Assembly: GCA_001791045.1 (NCBI GenBank)
Contig: MGDT01000003.1
Span: 40,817-74,117 of the forward strand
Source: Candidatus Uhrbacteria bacterium RIFCSPHIGHO2_01_FULL_63_20
GTDB taxonomy: Bacteria; Patescibacteriota; Patescibacteriia; UBA9934; GWF2-40-263
Reading direction: 5' to 3'
DNA length: 33,301 nucleotides
Below the pieces are notes generated by a model. That model worked only from the letters and a program-made list of their open reading frames with translations. It was not told the origin of the DNA and made no database searches. The position numbers and the translations under genes were made by a program. Shown here piece by piece: positions 9,149 through 16,363 of this stretch (within the stretch, counting starts at the first letter, position 1; every line of letters begins with the position of its first letter).

Positions 9149-9255
9149 AAAGGACGAAGGTCGGAAGGGCTGAAGGACCAAACTTCTTCCTTCGCCTTCG
9201 ATCTTCATCCTTTCCCTCCATCTTTGGTCCTTAAATCCTTGATTCCTTCGACCTT
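9149..9255. repeat. Long imperfect inverted repeat with polypurine/polypyrimidine loop in the parA-parB gap
   Basis: AAGGACCAAA (9173-9182) / TTTGGTCCTT (9223-9232); outer AAGGTCGGAAGG / CCTTCGACCTT. Confidence 0.6.
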
Positions 9256-9257
9256 GA

Positions 9258-10031
9258 TTATATCACTCCTTCTTCTCGCATGATGAACTCCCGTGCCAAC
9301 CGCTCGTACGCCTTCGCCGCCTTGCTGCTGGGGTCGTAGTGCACGATGGTCTTGCCGAAACTCGGCGCCTCGGCGAGCCTCACGCTCCTCGGGATCACGG
9401 AGCGGAAGATCTTGTTGGGAAAATACTTGTACAGCTCCTCGAGCACCTCGCGCGAAAGCCGCGTGCGCGAATCGTACATGGTGATGACCGCGCCCATCAC
9501 GTCGAGCTCGGGCTTCAGGCTGTCCTTGATCATGTTGATGGTGTTGAGCAGCTGCCCCACCCCTTCGAGGGCGAAATACTCGGCCTGGACCGGGATGAGC
9601 ACCGAGTCGGCGGCCACGAACCCGTTCACGGTGATGATGCCAAGCGAGGGCGGCAGGTCGATGAGCACGTAATCGTAATCGTTCTTGAGCTCGAGCAAGG
9701 TCTTGCGCAGGAAATGCTCGCGTTCCTCGGCGCCGACGAGCTCGACCGCTGCCCCGGCCAGGGCCTGCGTGGCCGGCAACACCTTGAGTCCCTGGTGCGG
9801 GGTCGGGAGCACGGCGTTGCGAGCCGGGACGGCCCCGATGAGCGCCTCATATACGCCGTGCGGGATGTTCCGGTGATCCACGCCAAGCGCCGAACTCGCG
9901 TTCGCCTGCGGGTCCAGGTCCACGAGCAGCACGAACTTGCCGGCGTCGGCCAGGTACGCGGCCAGGTTGACCGCCGTGGTCGTCTTCCCCACCCCACCTT
10001 TCTGATTTGCGACGGCGACGATATGGGCCAC
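9258..10031 (-). CDS. parA: Chromosome partitioning ATPase ParA/Soj (GTG start)
   Basis: IVAVANQKGGVGKTTTAVNLAAYLA deviant Walker A; VLLVDLDPQANASSALG. Confidence 0.96.
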   Translation of the reverse strand: MAHIVAVANQKGGVGKTTTAVNLAAYLADAGKFVLLVDLDPQANASSALGVDHRNIPHGVYEALIGAVPARNAVLPTPHQGLKVLPATQALAGAAVELVGAEEREHFLRKTLLELKNDYDYVLIDLPPSLGIITVNGFVAADSVLIPVQAEYFALEGVGQLLNTINMIKDSLKPELDVMGAVITMYDSRTRLSREVLEELYKYFPNKIFRSVIPRSVRLAEAPSFGKTIVHYDPSSKAAKAYERLAREFIMREEGVI

Positions 10032-10040
10032 AACGGAGGC

Positions 10041-10046
10041 ATTATA
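10041..10046 (-). promoter_or_regulatory. -10 box of the parA promoter
   Basis: Consensus TATAAT 9 nt upstream of the GTG start; weak -35 (TTCCGC) at 17 nt. Confidence 0.5.
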
Positions 10047-10082
10047 AAGGAGGGGGGTCGAAAGCGGAAGGCCGTCAGTGGA

Positions 10083-10111
10083 TGGACATGGGGCGAAAAA
10101 CCTGTTATATT
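10083..10111 (+). promoter_or_regulatory. tRNA-Leu promoter
   Basis: TGGACA - 17 nt - TATATT (also extended -10, TGTTATATT). Confidence 0.55.
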
Positions 10112-10119
10112 CGCGACGC

Positions 10120-10205
10120 GCTGGAGTGGCGGAATGGTATACGCGGCGGACTCAAAATCCGCTGTCCGCAAGGGCATGAGGGTTCGACTCCCTCCTCCAG
10201 CACCA
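10120..10205 (+). tRNA. tRNA-Leu (CAA)
   Basis: Acceptor GCTGGAG/CTCCAGC, anticodon loop CTCAAAA, type II variable arm, encoded CCA. Confidence 0.93.
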
Positions 10206-10206
10206 C

Positions 10207-10235
10207 TTGCCAGAATGACCGTCCGCTGGTACCAT
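10207..10235 (+). promoter_or_regulatory. Candidate promoter for the tRNA-Met pair
   Basis: TTGCCA - 17 nt - TACCAT. Confidence 0.4.
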
Positions 10236-10253
10236 CGCGTCACCCAATACCAT

Positions 10254-10330
10254 GGCTGGGTAGCTCAGTTGGTTAGAGCGTGGGACTCATAAGCCCGAGG
10301 TCGTGGGTTCGATTCCCACCCCAGCTACCA
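10254..10330 (+). tRNA. tRNA-Met (CAT), elongator-like
   Basis: Acceptor GGCTGGG/CCCAGCT (G1-U72), loop CTCATAA, encoded CCA. Confidence 0.88.
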
Positions 10331-10350
10331 GAGGTTTCAAACAGAATGAT

Positions 10351-10427
10351 CGCGGGGTAGAGCAGCCAGGCAGCTCGCCAGGCTCATAACCTGGAGGTCG
10401 CGGGTTCAAATCCCGCCCCCGCAACCA
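10351..10427 (+). tRNA. Initiator tRNA-fMet (CAT)
   Basis: C1xA72 mismatch (CGCGGGG...CCCCGCA), D arm GAGCAGCCAGGCAGCTC, loop CTCATAA, encoded CCA. Confidence 0.93.
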
Positions 10428-10457
10428 AAAACGCCCCTCTCCGGAGGGGTGTTTTTG
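10428..10457 (+). terminator. Intrinsic terminator after the tRNA array
   Basis: AAAAACGCCCCTCTCCGGAGGGGTGTTTTTG. Confidence 0.75.
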
Positions 10458-10462
10458 TTCCT

Positions 10463-10491
10463 CGACACGACGGCGGATCGATGCTATCCTG
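10463..10491 (+). promoter_or_regulatory. Candidate promoter of the 10505 gene
   Basis: TCGACA - 17 nt - TATCCT. Confidence 0.4.
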
Positions 10492-10504
10492 ACGCGGTTC
10501 GACT

Positions 10505-10969
10505 ATGACCCTCACCACCCACGCCACGCTCGGAGCGCTCATCGGGAAGGCCACAGGGAACCCCGTTCTCGCGTTTTTCGGCGGGTTCCTGTCGCACCTG
10601 CTCATCGACATGATCCCGCACGGCGACACGGGGATGAGCGACAACTTCCGCGTCCACAAGACGCGTCAGACGCGCGCGGTGGCGTACGTCGTGGTGGATG
10701 CGATCGTGGCCATCCTGTTCGTGCTCGTGATCGCGAACACGCGCGACATCGATTCGGTGCGCACGTTCACCTGGGGGATCATCGGCGGCGTGCTGCCCGA
10801 CCTGCTCGTGGGACTCTACGAGATCACCAAGACCCCGCTGCTCAAATGGTTCAACATCGTGCACTTCTTCTTCCACGATTTCTTCGTGAAGCGCCGCGGC
10901 GACGTCCCGCTCTACTACGCGCTCCTCGCCCAGGTGGTGCTCATCGCGTATTTGCAGACGAAGCTGTAG
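10505..10969 (+). CDS. Predicted membrane-bound metal-dependent hydrolase-like protein
   Basis: TTHATLGALIG...GGFLSHLLIDMIPHGD; histidine-containing hydrophobic helices. Confidence 0.6.
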   Translation: MTLTTHATLGALIGKATGNPVLAFFGGFLSHLLIDMIPHGDTGMSDNFRVHKTRQTRAVAYVVVDAIVAILFVLVIANTRDIDSVRTFTWGIIGGVLPDLLVGLYEITKTPLLKWFNIVHFFFHDFFVKRRGDVPLYYALLAQVVLIAYLQTKL

Positions 10970-10995
10970 GTCTCGCCTTGACCTCACGCGCTCTT

Positions 10996-11034
10996 GACCT
11001 CACCCCTGACCCCTCTCCTTAGCAAGGAGAGGGG
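10996..11034. repeat. Left terminal inverted repeat flanking the DUF559 gene (contains hairpin)
   Basis: GACCTCACCCCTGACCCCTCTCCTTAGCAAGGAGAGGGG, inverted match to 11471-11505. Confidence 0.75.
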
Positions 11035-11395
11035 GGCTTGTCTTGATAAAGGCGTGGATGCGTTCGAGGATGGCGTCGATGTTTTCCATAACGTCCGCGT
11101 TCGTAAAGCGGAGAACGCGATTATTGAGGGATTCCAGGTAAGCGGTACGTTCGGCGTCGTATGCCACCCCTTCCGGCGTGAAGTGGCTCTCGCCGTCGAT
11201 CTCGATGACCAAACGCCGCTTCGCGCAATAAAAATCGACGATGTACGGCCCGATGCCGACCTGCCGACGGAACTTGAGGCCGCCTAATGCCCTGTTGCGG
11301 ATCCGCTTCCATATCTTCCGTTCAGGCAACGTCGAATCCCTCCGTAATTCCCGACGACGCTCCGACTTGTCATTCCTGTTGATGATGGAGGCCAT
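11000..11395 (-). CDS. DUF559 / very-short-patch-repair-like endonuclease
   Basis: LPERKIWKRIRNRALGGLKFRRQVGIGPYIVDFYCAKRRLVIEIDGESH. Confidence 0.88.
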   Translation of the reverse strand: MASIINRNDKSERRRELRRDSTLPERKIWKRIRNRALGGLKFRRQVGIGPYIVDFYCAKRRLVIEIDGESHFTPEGVAYDAERTAYLESLNNRVLRFTNADVMENIDAILERIHAFIKTSPPLLAKERGQG

Positions 11396-11440
11396 ATCAC
11401 CTCATTCTACCCCTTCCCCCCGCGCACTACCCTTCTTCTT

Positions 11441-11480
11441 ATTCGCTATCCCTCTCCTTAATTCGCTATCCCTCTCCTTA
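11441..11480. repeat. Perfect 20-bp tandem duplication
   Basis: ATTCGCTATCCCTCTCCTTA x2. Confidence 0.9.
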
Positions 11481-11505
11481 CTAAGGAGAGGGTATGGGTG
11501 AGGTC
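11471..11505. repeat. Right terminal inverted repeat flanking the DUF559 gene (contains hairpin)
   Basis: Reverse complement GACCTCACCCATACCCTCTCCTTAGTAAGGAGAGG matches 10996-11034. Confidence 0.75.
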
Positions 11506-11583
11506 TGGCACCGTCGGGTATGGGTGAGGTCTGGCACCGTCGGGTATGGGTGAGGTCTGGCACCGTCGGGCATGGGTGAGGTC
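11491..11583. repeat. 26-bp tandem repeat, about 3.6 copies
   Basis: GGTATGGGTGAGGTCTGGCACCGTCG at 11491, 11517, 11543; partial diverged copy at 11569. Confidence 0.92.
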
Positions 11584-11587
11584 GAGC

Positions 11588-11644
11588 ATGAAAATCAAAA
11601 CGGGCCCCGCGTGTTCACACCAGATGGCGTGATACGCGGAGCCC
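11588..11644 (-). terminator. Long terminator hairpin downstream of gene B
   Basis: Minus: GGGCTCCGCGT...ACGCGGGGCCCGTTTTGATTTTC. Confidence 0.6.
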
Positions 11645-11673
11645 GAGGGCCAAAGGACCAAGGGCCAGCAGCC

Positions 11674-12267
11674 TCACTTGCGGACGACGAGGAAGACGTA
11701 GAAGCTGCACAAAACGTCAACGTAGACGGTCCAGTACAGGCCGAGGCGTCGGTCGCAGCTGCCCTCGTAGAGGGGTGCGATGCTGCGGCCGTCAACCACC
11801 TGCGCGATAGAACCGAGAGTTTCGATGAGCTGCTTTCGTTGCTCGTCAGGATTCGTCTTGACAAACTCGAGAATCTCTTCGTAGAAAGCTGGGCGCATGC
11901 CTTGGCGATCCATATCGGCGAGCACGGCGTCGCTGGACATCGTTCGAACAACGAACATGCAATCGAATCTCATTTCGCGCTTCTCACGGGGAACGTCCAT
12001 GCATCGGTCTATTGGCGTGAACTCCGCCTTGGCGCAGCCATCGTTCACCCAGTCAAAATCGTACTTGAGATCCGCGAACTTCGGCTGGACGTAGTCTCGA
12101 CTGATGGTGGCGATCGCGACCTTCGTCACGACCGCCTCGACCAAGCGCTTCATGAGCGAGTTGTCGTTGCGAAGCTTGTTGGCAAGTTCGGCCGTCATGC
12201 CGGCCTCCGCCAGCTTCGTCATGAAGTTGTTGAGCTTTCCCGATTCCATCTTGAACAGGTTTGCCAT
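11674..12267 (-). CDS. Hypothetical protein 'B'
   Basis: Start MANLFKMESGKLNNFMTKLAEAGMTAELANKL preceded by AGAAAGG; own promoter and terminator. Confidence 0.75.
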   Translation of the reverse strand: MANLFKMESGKLNNFMTKLAEAGMTAELANKLRNDNSLMKRLVEAVVTKVAIATISRDYVQPKFADLKYDFDWVNDGCAKAEFTPIDRCMDVPREKREMRFDCMFVVRTMSSDAVLADMDRQGMRPAFYEEILEFVKTNPDEQRKQLIETLGSIAQVVDGRSIAPLYEGSCDRRLGLYWTVYVDVLCSFYVFLVVRK

Positions 12268-12279
12268 GTGGCTTCCCTG

Positions 12280-12424
12280 CCTTTCTTGATGCCGCCGGTA
12301 TATTCGTAAAGCGCGGAGTGCGCCGTACGACTTTCCTGAGTTGAGAGCAGCCATTCGACCCAACCTTTCGCGAAAGGTGGGAGCAAAATACCGTTCTCAA
12401 CATTTCTATTTTCAATGTTCGACG
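12280..12424 (-). ncRNA. Candidate cis-regulatory leader RNA, copy B
   Basis: GTTGAGAACGG (12401-12391) pairs with CTGCTCTCAAC (12350-12340); internal hairpin; conserved GGCGGCATCAAGAAAGG; shared with 20604-20738. Confidence 0.65.
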
Positions 12425-12430
12425 CAGGGA

Positions 12431-12459
12431 ACTATACCACTTTTAAGGGGTTTTGTCAA
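12431..12459 (-). promoter_or_regulatory. Strong sigma70 promoter of gene B
   Basis: TTGACA - 17 nt - TATAGT. Confidence 0.8.
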
Positions 12460-12481
12460 GGGAGAATGAAGGATGATTTAG

Positions 12482-13618
12482 CTAACTGCAGCACTTTTCC
12501 AGCACGTTCAGCGTCTCCCGAGCCGCCCGTTCCCATGTGAACGCGGCGGCTCTTCGTTTTCCCTCTTCGACGAGCTCCTTCGTACCGTCGGGGAGCAGCA
12601 GGCATTGGGCGAGCGCGAGCGACATGGCCTCGTGGTCGTCGGGAGCCACGAGGATCCCGGCGTCGCCCACCACCTCAGGCAGCGCCCCGCCCGTGCTCGC
12701 GATCACGGGCACGCTAGCGGCCATCGCCTCGAGCGCGGTCAGCCCGAACCCCTCGTGCCACGACGGGATCAGGAGCGCGGACGCGCGCGAAAGCAGGCTC
12801 CATTTTTCCTGATCCGTGACGTAGCCGAGCAGTTGCACCACGTTCTCCCCGGCCACCTCCCGCCAGGCGGCATTCACCGCTTCGACCGCCACGAGCGTCT
12901 CTTCGGCCTTCCAGCCGATGCTCCCGACGATGAAATACCGCGTCGTGCGGGCGCGCTCCGGGCGCCGGCGCAGATACCGGTCGAACGCGGACGCCGAGGT
13001 CGCATAATTCTTTCGCGGCTCGACCGTGCCGATCGACAGCACCAGATCTTCCCCGCCCTCGATGCGGACGAACCCCTCTGGCAGCTCTCCACCCTCATAC
13101 ACGACGGTCGTTTTCCGTTCCGCGTCAGGAAACATCCTCGCGACCGACCGTTTCGTATCCTCGGACACCGCGATCACCGCCGAAGCGGCGCGCACGCTCT
13201 TAGGGAACACGGTGCGGCGCGACCAGTTTCCCCGGTCCCCGTCCGGGAACCATTCGGGATGCTCGTACACCGACAGGTCATGCACGGCGATCACGGCCTT
13301 CCCCCGCCAAAACAGCGGGATCTCCCCCGACGGGCAGAACAGCACGTCCACCCCTTCGAGCGCGATGCGCGACGGGAGGAACGCGTGGCGCGACAGGAAC
13401 CGCGCGCGCATGGCCGGCAGCCGGATCACCCGGACGCGCCCGCAGCCGGTCAGCTCCTTTTCGTCTCGCTTCGAAAACGCCGCCGGAACGGCGACGACCA
13501 GGCGGTGCGATCCGAGGGCGGCCATGGCGCGGGTGATGGACCAGGTATAGTGGCCGATCCCCGCCCCGCGGCTGCCGTCGCTCGCACAGATGTCGCGTGC
13601 GTCGATGGCGATGGTCAT
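12482..13618 (-). CDS. Glycosyltransferase family 4 (GT-B) protein
   Basis: IAIDARDI...GIGHYTWSI; VGTVEPRKNYATS; PSWHEGFGLTALEAMAASVPVIAS. Confidence 0.92.
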   Translation of the reverse strand: MTIAIDARDICASDGSRGAGIGHYTWSITRAMAALGSHRLVVAVPAAFSKRDEKELTGCGRVRVIRLPAMRARFLSRHAFLPSRIALEGVDVLFCPSGEIPLFWRGKAVIAVHDLSVYEHPEWFPDGDRGNWSRRTVFPKSVRAASAVIAVSEDTKRSVARMFPDAERKTTVVYEGGELPEGFVRIEGGEDLVLSIGTVEPRKNYATSASAFDRYLRRRPERARTTRYFIVGSIGWKAEETLVAVEAVNAAWREVAGENVVQLLGYVTDQEKWSLLSRASALLIPSWHEGFGLTALEAMAASVPVIASTGGALPEVVGDAGILVAPDDHEAMSLALAQCLLLPDGTKELVEEGKRRAAAFTWERAARETLNVLEKCCS

Positions 13619-13619
13619 G

Positions 13620-14093
13620 TCAGAAAAGCGCTATGGCGCCGGTCGTGATCGCCCACACCACGAACGCCTCCCACAGGATGCCGGCGAGGATCGCGGGCAC
13701 GGCGTATGTCGGACGGATCGAGAACAGCACGGCAAGCACGCTCGCGGTCCAGGCGCCTGCGCCAGGGAACGGCAAGGCTCCCACCGCGAACAGCGCGAGG
13801 GCGCCGGCCCGTTGGTACTTCTCCTCATGTTTCAATCGGAGGGAACGGAAGTACCGCTCCATGAGCCGGTGGAACGGTTTCACGTGCCGCTCGGTCCAGG
13901 CCACGAACGGGGGAAGGAACCGCAGGATGAACGGCACCGGCAGCATGTTCCCGGCGACGGAAAGCGCGATCGCGGCCGGAAGCGGCATCCCGTGCACCGT
14001 GAGCGCGATCGGCAACGCGCCGCGCAGCTCCACGACCGGCAGCGCCGCGATGAACATCACCTGGAGCCAGGAAGGCATATCAGGACCGTTCAT
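13620..14093 (-). CDS. Small multidrug export family membrane protein
   Basis: ALPVVELRGALPIAL...GNMLPVPFILRFLPP...GALPFPGAGAWTASVLA. Confidence 0.82.
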   Translation of the reverse strand: MNGPDMPSWLQVMFIAALPVVELRGALPIALTVHGMPLPAAIALSVAGNMLPVPFILRFLPPFVAWTERHVKPFHRLMERYFRSLRLKHEEKYQRAGALALFAVGALPFPGAGAWTASVLAVLFSIRPTYAVPAILAGILWEAFVVWAITTGAIALF

Positions 14094-15060
14094 CAGGCCA
14101 CTCGTACACCTTGAACGCCCAGGCCGCGAGCGCCTTCGCGTCCTGGAAGCGGCCCGTCTCGCTTTCGCTCCCGAGCACCACGACGATCACCTCATGGCCG
14201 CCGTCCTTCGAGACGATCGAGCCGAAACAATACCCGGCCTCGGGGAGGAACCCGGTCTTCCCGCCCACGATCTTGTACGGCGGCTGGTTCATGAACGTGG
14301 CGAGGAGGTCGTTCGTGCTCTCCACGCGATACGACCGCCCCGAGGCGCCGCGCACGTCGACCGACGCGGACTCGGTAGCGATGCGGATCTCGTCCACGCG
14401 CATGGTGCGATCGATGAGGCGCACCAGGTCAGGCGCGATGGAGCGGTTGTCCGGGGAAAGCCCGGTCTCGTCCACGAACGTGGTCTTGCGCATCCCCATC
14501 TCGGCAGCGGTCTCGTTCATGCGCGCCACGAAATCCCCGGCCGAGAGCCCCGAAAGCCGGCTGAGCGCCGCGGTCGCGGAGTTGTCCGACCCCACGAGGC
14601 TCGCGCGAAGCAGGTCGCGCACCGTCACGGCGTCACCAGCCATGATGTGCTGCACCCCGCCCGCGCGGTAATCGCTTGCCGTGATCTGCGCCTGGGCATC
14701 CAGATCAGGGTTCCCTTGCAGGAACACGTACGCGGTCATGAGCTTGGTGATGGACCCGATGGAGCGCGGTTCCTCGGCGTTCTTCTCGAACAGCACCTCG
14801 CCGGTCTCGCGATCCACGACCGCGGCGCTCACCGCCGAAGTCACCACCCCGAGGCTCGTGGGTTCGACCTTCACCGGCCGCGGCGCCGTGCCCGACGACG
14901 GGAGCGGGCGCGCCATGAGGGAAATGACCTCGCGGATGCCTGTCTCGCGCGGCGCGGATTCCGGCAGCGTGGCCGCGCGCTCGATCACGCCCGAATCGAT
15001 CGGGTACATCTGGAACAGGCTGGTCGCGAGCACCAGTTGGGCGGCGAGGCGCAGGATCAT
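14080..15060 (-). CDS. D-alanyl-D-alanine carboxypeptidase (peptidase S11)
   Basis: SxxK (SIGSITKLMT), SxN (SDNSA), KTG (GGKTGFLPEAG). Confidence 0.92.
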   Translation of the reverse strand: MILRLAAQLVLATSLFQMYPIDSGVIERAATLPESAPRETGIREVISLMARPLPSSGTAPRPVKVEPTSLGVVTSAVSAAVVDRETGEVLFEKNAEEPRSIGSITKLMTAYVFLQGNPDLDAQAQITASDYRAGGVQHIMAGDAVTVRDLLRASLVGSDNSATAALSRLSGLSAGDFVARMNETAAEMGMRKTTFVDETGLSPDNRSIAPDLVRLIDRTMRVDEIRIATESASVDVRGASGRSYRVESTNDLLATFMNQPPYKIVGGKTGFLPEAGYCFGSIVSKDGGHEVIVVVLGSESETGRFQDAKALAAWAFKVYEWPDERS

Positions 15061-15620
15061 ACCCCTTCCACGTTCGGCGAGGATGAGGCGAGCTCCTCAA
15101 GCATCTTGCCGATGCGCTCGTTGCCGTGCAGGTCCTCGTATTGCGGGAGTTCGCCGGCCTCATGCACGCCCAGGTGTCGCAGGAACTTCACGGACACGGT
15201 GTACACGGGCTGCAATCGGGACGCGTCGTCGCGTTCCTCGATGAGCCCGCGCATGAGAAGGTTCCTCAGGATGAGCGAGCAGTTGATGCCGCGGATCTGT
15301 TCGATCTCGGGCTTCGTGATCGGTCCGCGGTACGCGATGATGGTGAGCGTCTCGAGGCTCGGGCGCGTCAGCTCCCCGCTTGCCTCCACCTTGAGGAACG
15401 CGGCGAGCGCCTCGGCGCAGGCGGGGTTCGTCACGAACTGCACGTCCCCGTCGGCTTCCACGAGGTGGATGCCGCTCGTGTCGCGGTTGAAACGCGTTTT
15501 CACGTCATCAAGCGCCTCGGAGAGCGTCTCGTCGGAAACCCCGAGCGCCTTCTTGAGCGAGGCGACGCTCACGGGCTTTGCCGAGGCGAACAGGAGTGCT
15601 TCGAGCGTCGTCGTTATCAT
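15057..15620 (-). CDS. scpB: Segregation and condensation protein B
   Basis: LEALLFASAKPVS...LETLTIIAYRGPITKPEIEQIRG. Confidence 0.93.
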   Translation of the reverse strand: MITTTLEALLFASAKPVSVASLKKALGVSDETLSEALDDVKTRFNRDTSGIHLVEADGDVQFVTNPACAEALAAFLKVEASGELTRPSLETLTIIAYRGPITKPEIEQIRGINCSLILRNLLMRGLIEERDDASRLQPVYTVSVKFLRHLGVHEAGELPQYEDLHGNERIGKMLEELASSSPNVEGV

Positions 15621-15624
15621 ACGG

Positions 15625-16323
15625 TCATTCGGCGCGGGCGATCGTGATGTCCGCGAACGCGTCGCTTTGCGCCACGTTCACCACGCGCTGTTTCACGAGT
15701 TCGAGAAGCGCCAGGAAGCTCACCACCACGTCAACCTTGCTGCCCGCGCCGGCGGACACGTCGCGGAAGGTGAGACGCGCGCGCTCGAGGATGGCACGAT
15801 GGATGTCGCGGATGCGCTCCTGGACCGACACCACGCGCTGCATGGCGGTCTGGCGCAGCGCGAAGAACGGTTCCAGCCGCTTCAACAGGTGTTGGAACGC
15901 GTCGCACAGCGTCTGTGCCGTGAGCCCTTCAGGCGGCGTGAAACGGACGGCCGACGGCTGACGGCTTCGCTCGCGCGCGAACATGTTCGCGGGGGCGTTC
16001 CACAACGCCTCGATTCCCTTGCTCGCCTCCACGAACTCCTTGTACATCTTGAGCTGCAGCGCGAGCGCGTTGCCGTCCACTTCTTCCTCAATGGCAAGCT
16101 GCGGCAGGATGGCGCGGGACTTGAGAAGCAGCAGTTTCGTCGCGATGAGGAGAAAGTCGGCCAACTCCTCGGCCGGCACGTCCTGTTCGTTCACATAGCG
16201 CAAATAGTCGTCCGCGACCTTGGCGAGCGACACCTCGGTAATCGGCAATTTCTCCTGCTCGATGATCTCAAGCAGGAGCTGCAGCGGCCCGGAGAATTTG
16301 TCGAGAGAGACCTCGAACGACAT
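15625..16323 (-). CDS. scpA: Segregation and condensation protein A
   Basis: FSGPLQLLLEIIEQEKLPITEVSLAKVADDYLRYV...ADFLLIATKLLLLKSRAILP. Confidence 0.95.
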   Translation of the reverse strand: MSFEVSLDKFSGPLQLLLEIIEQEKLPITEVSLAKVADDYLRYVNEQDVPAEELADFLLIATKLLLLKSRAILPQLAIEEEVDGNALALQLKMYKEFVEASKGIEALWNAPANMFARERSRQPSAVRFTPPEGLTAQTLCDAFQHLLKRLEPFFALRQTAMQRVVSVQERIRDIHRAILERARLTFRDVSAGAGSKVDVVVSFLALLELVKQRVVNVAQSDAFADITIARAE

Positions 16324-16329
16324 GGGTCC

Positions 16330-16338
16330 ATTGTAACA
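16330..16338 (-). promoter_or_regulatory. Extended -10 of scpA abutting the aspS terminator
   Basis: TGTTACAAT, 6 nt before ATG. Confidence 0.5.
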
Positions 16339-16363
16339 AAAAGGCGTGAATCACGCCTTTTTA
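16337..16363. terminator. Terminator at the aspS 3' end
   Basis: AAAAAGGCGTGATTCACGCCTTTTT; overlaps the aspS stop. Confidence 0.8.

Noticed and set aside
10254-10330. tRNA-Met (CAT) possibly being a lysidine-modified tRNA-Ile2, and its G1-U72 pair as anomalous
   Set aside because: Overall sequence resembles elongator tRNA-Met, and as far as I recall G1-U72 occurs in other bacterial elongator tRNA-Met genes; cannot be resolved without comparison.
11491-11583. CRISPR array
   Set aside because: The 26-bp units are directly contiguous with no spacers and no cas genes are present; it is a simple tandem repeat.
11458-11661. 67-aa minus-strand ORF across the tandem repeat (TPIPDGARPHPYPTVPD...)
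   Set aside because: Translation of the 26-bp repeat and terminator; no start context or homology signal.
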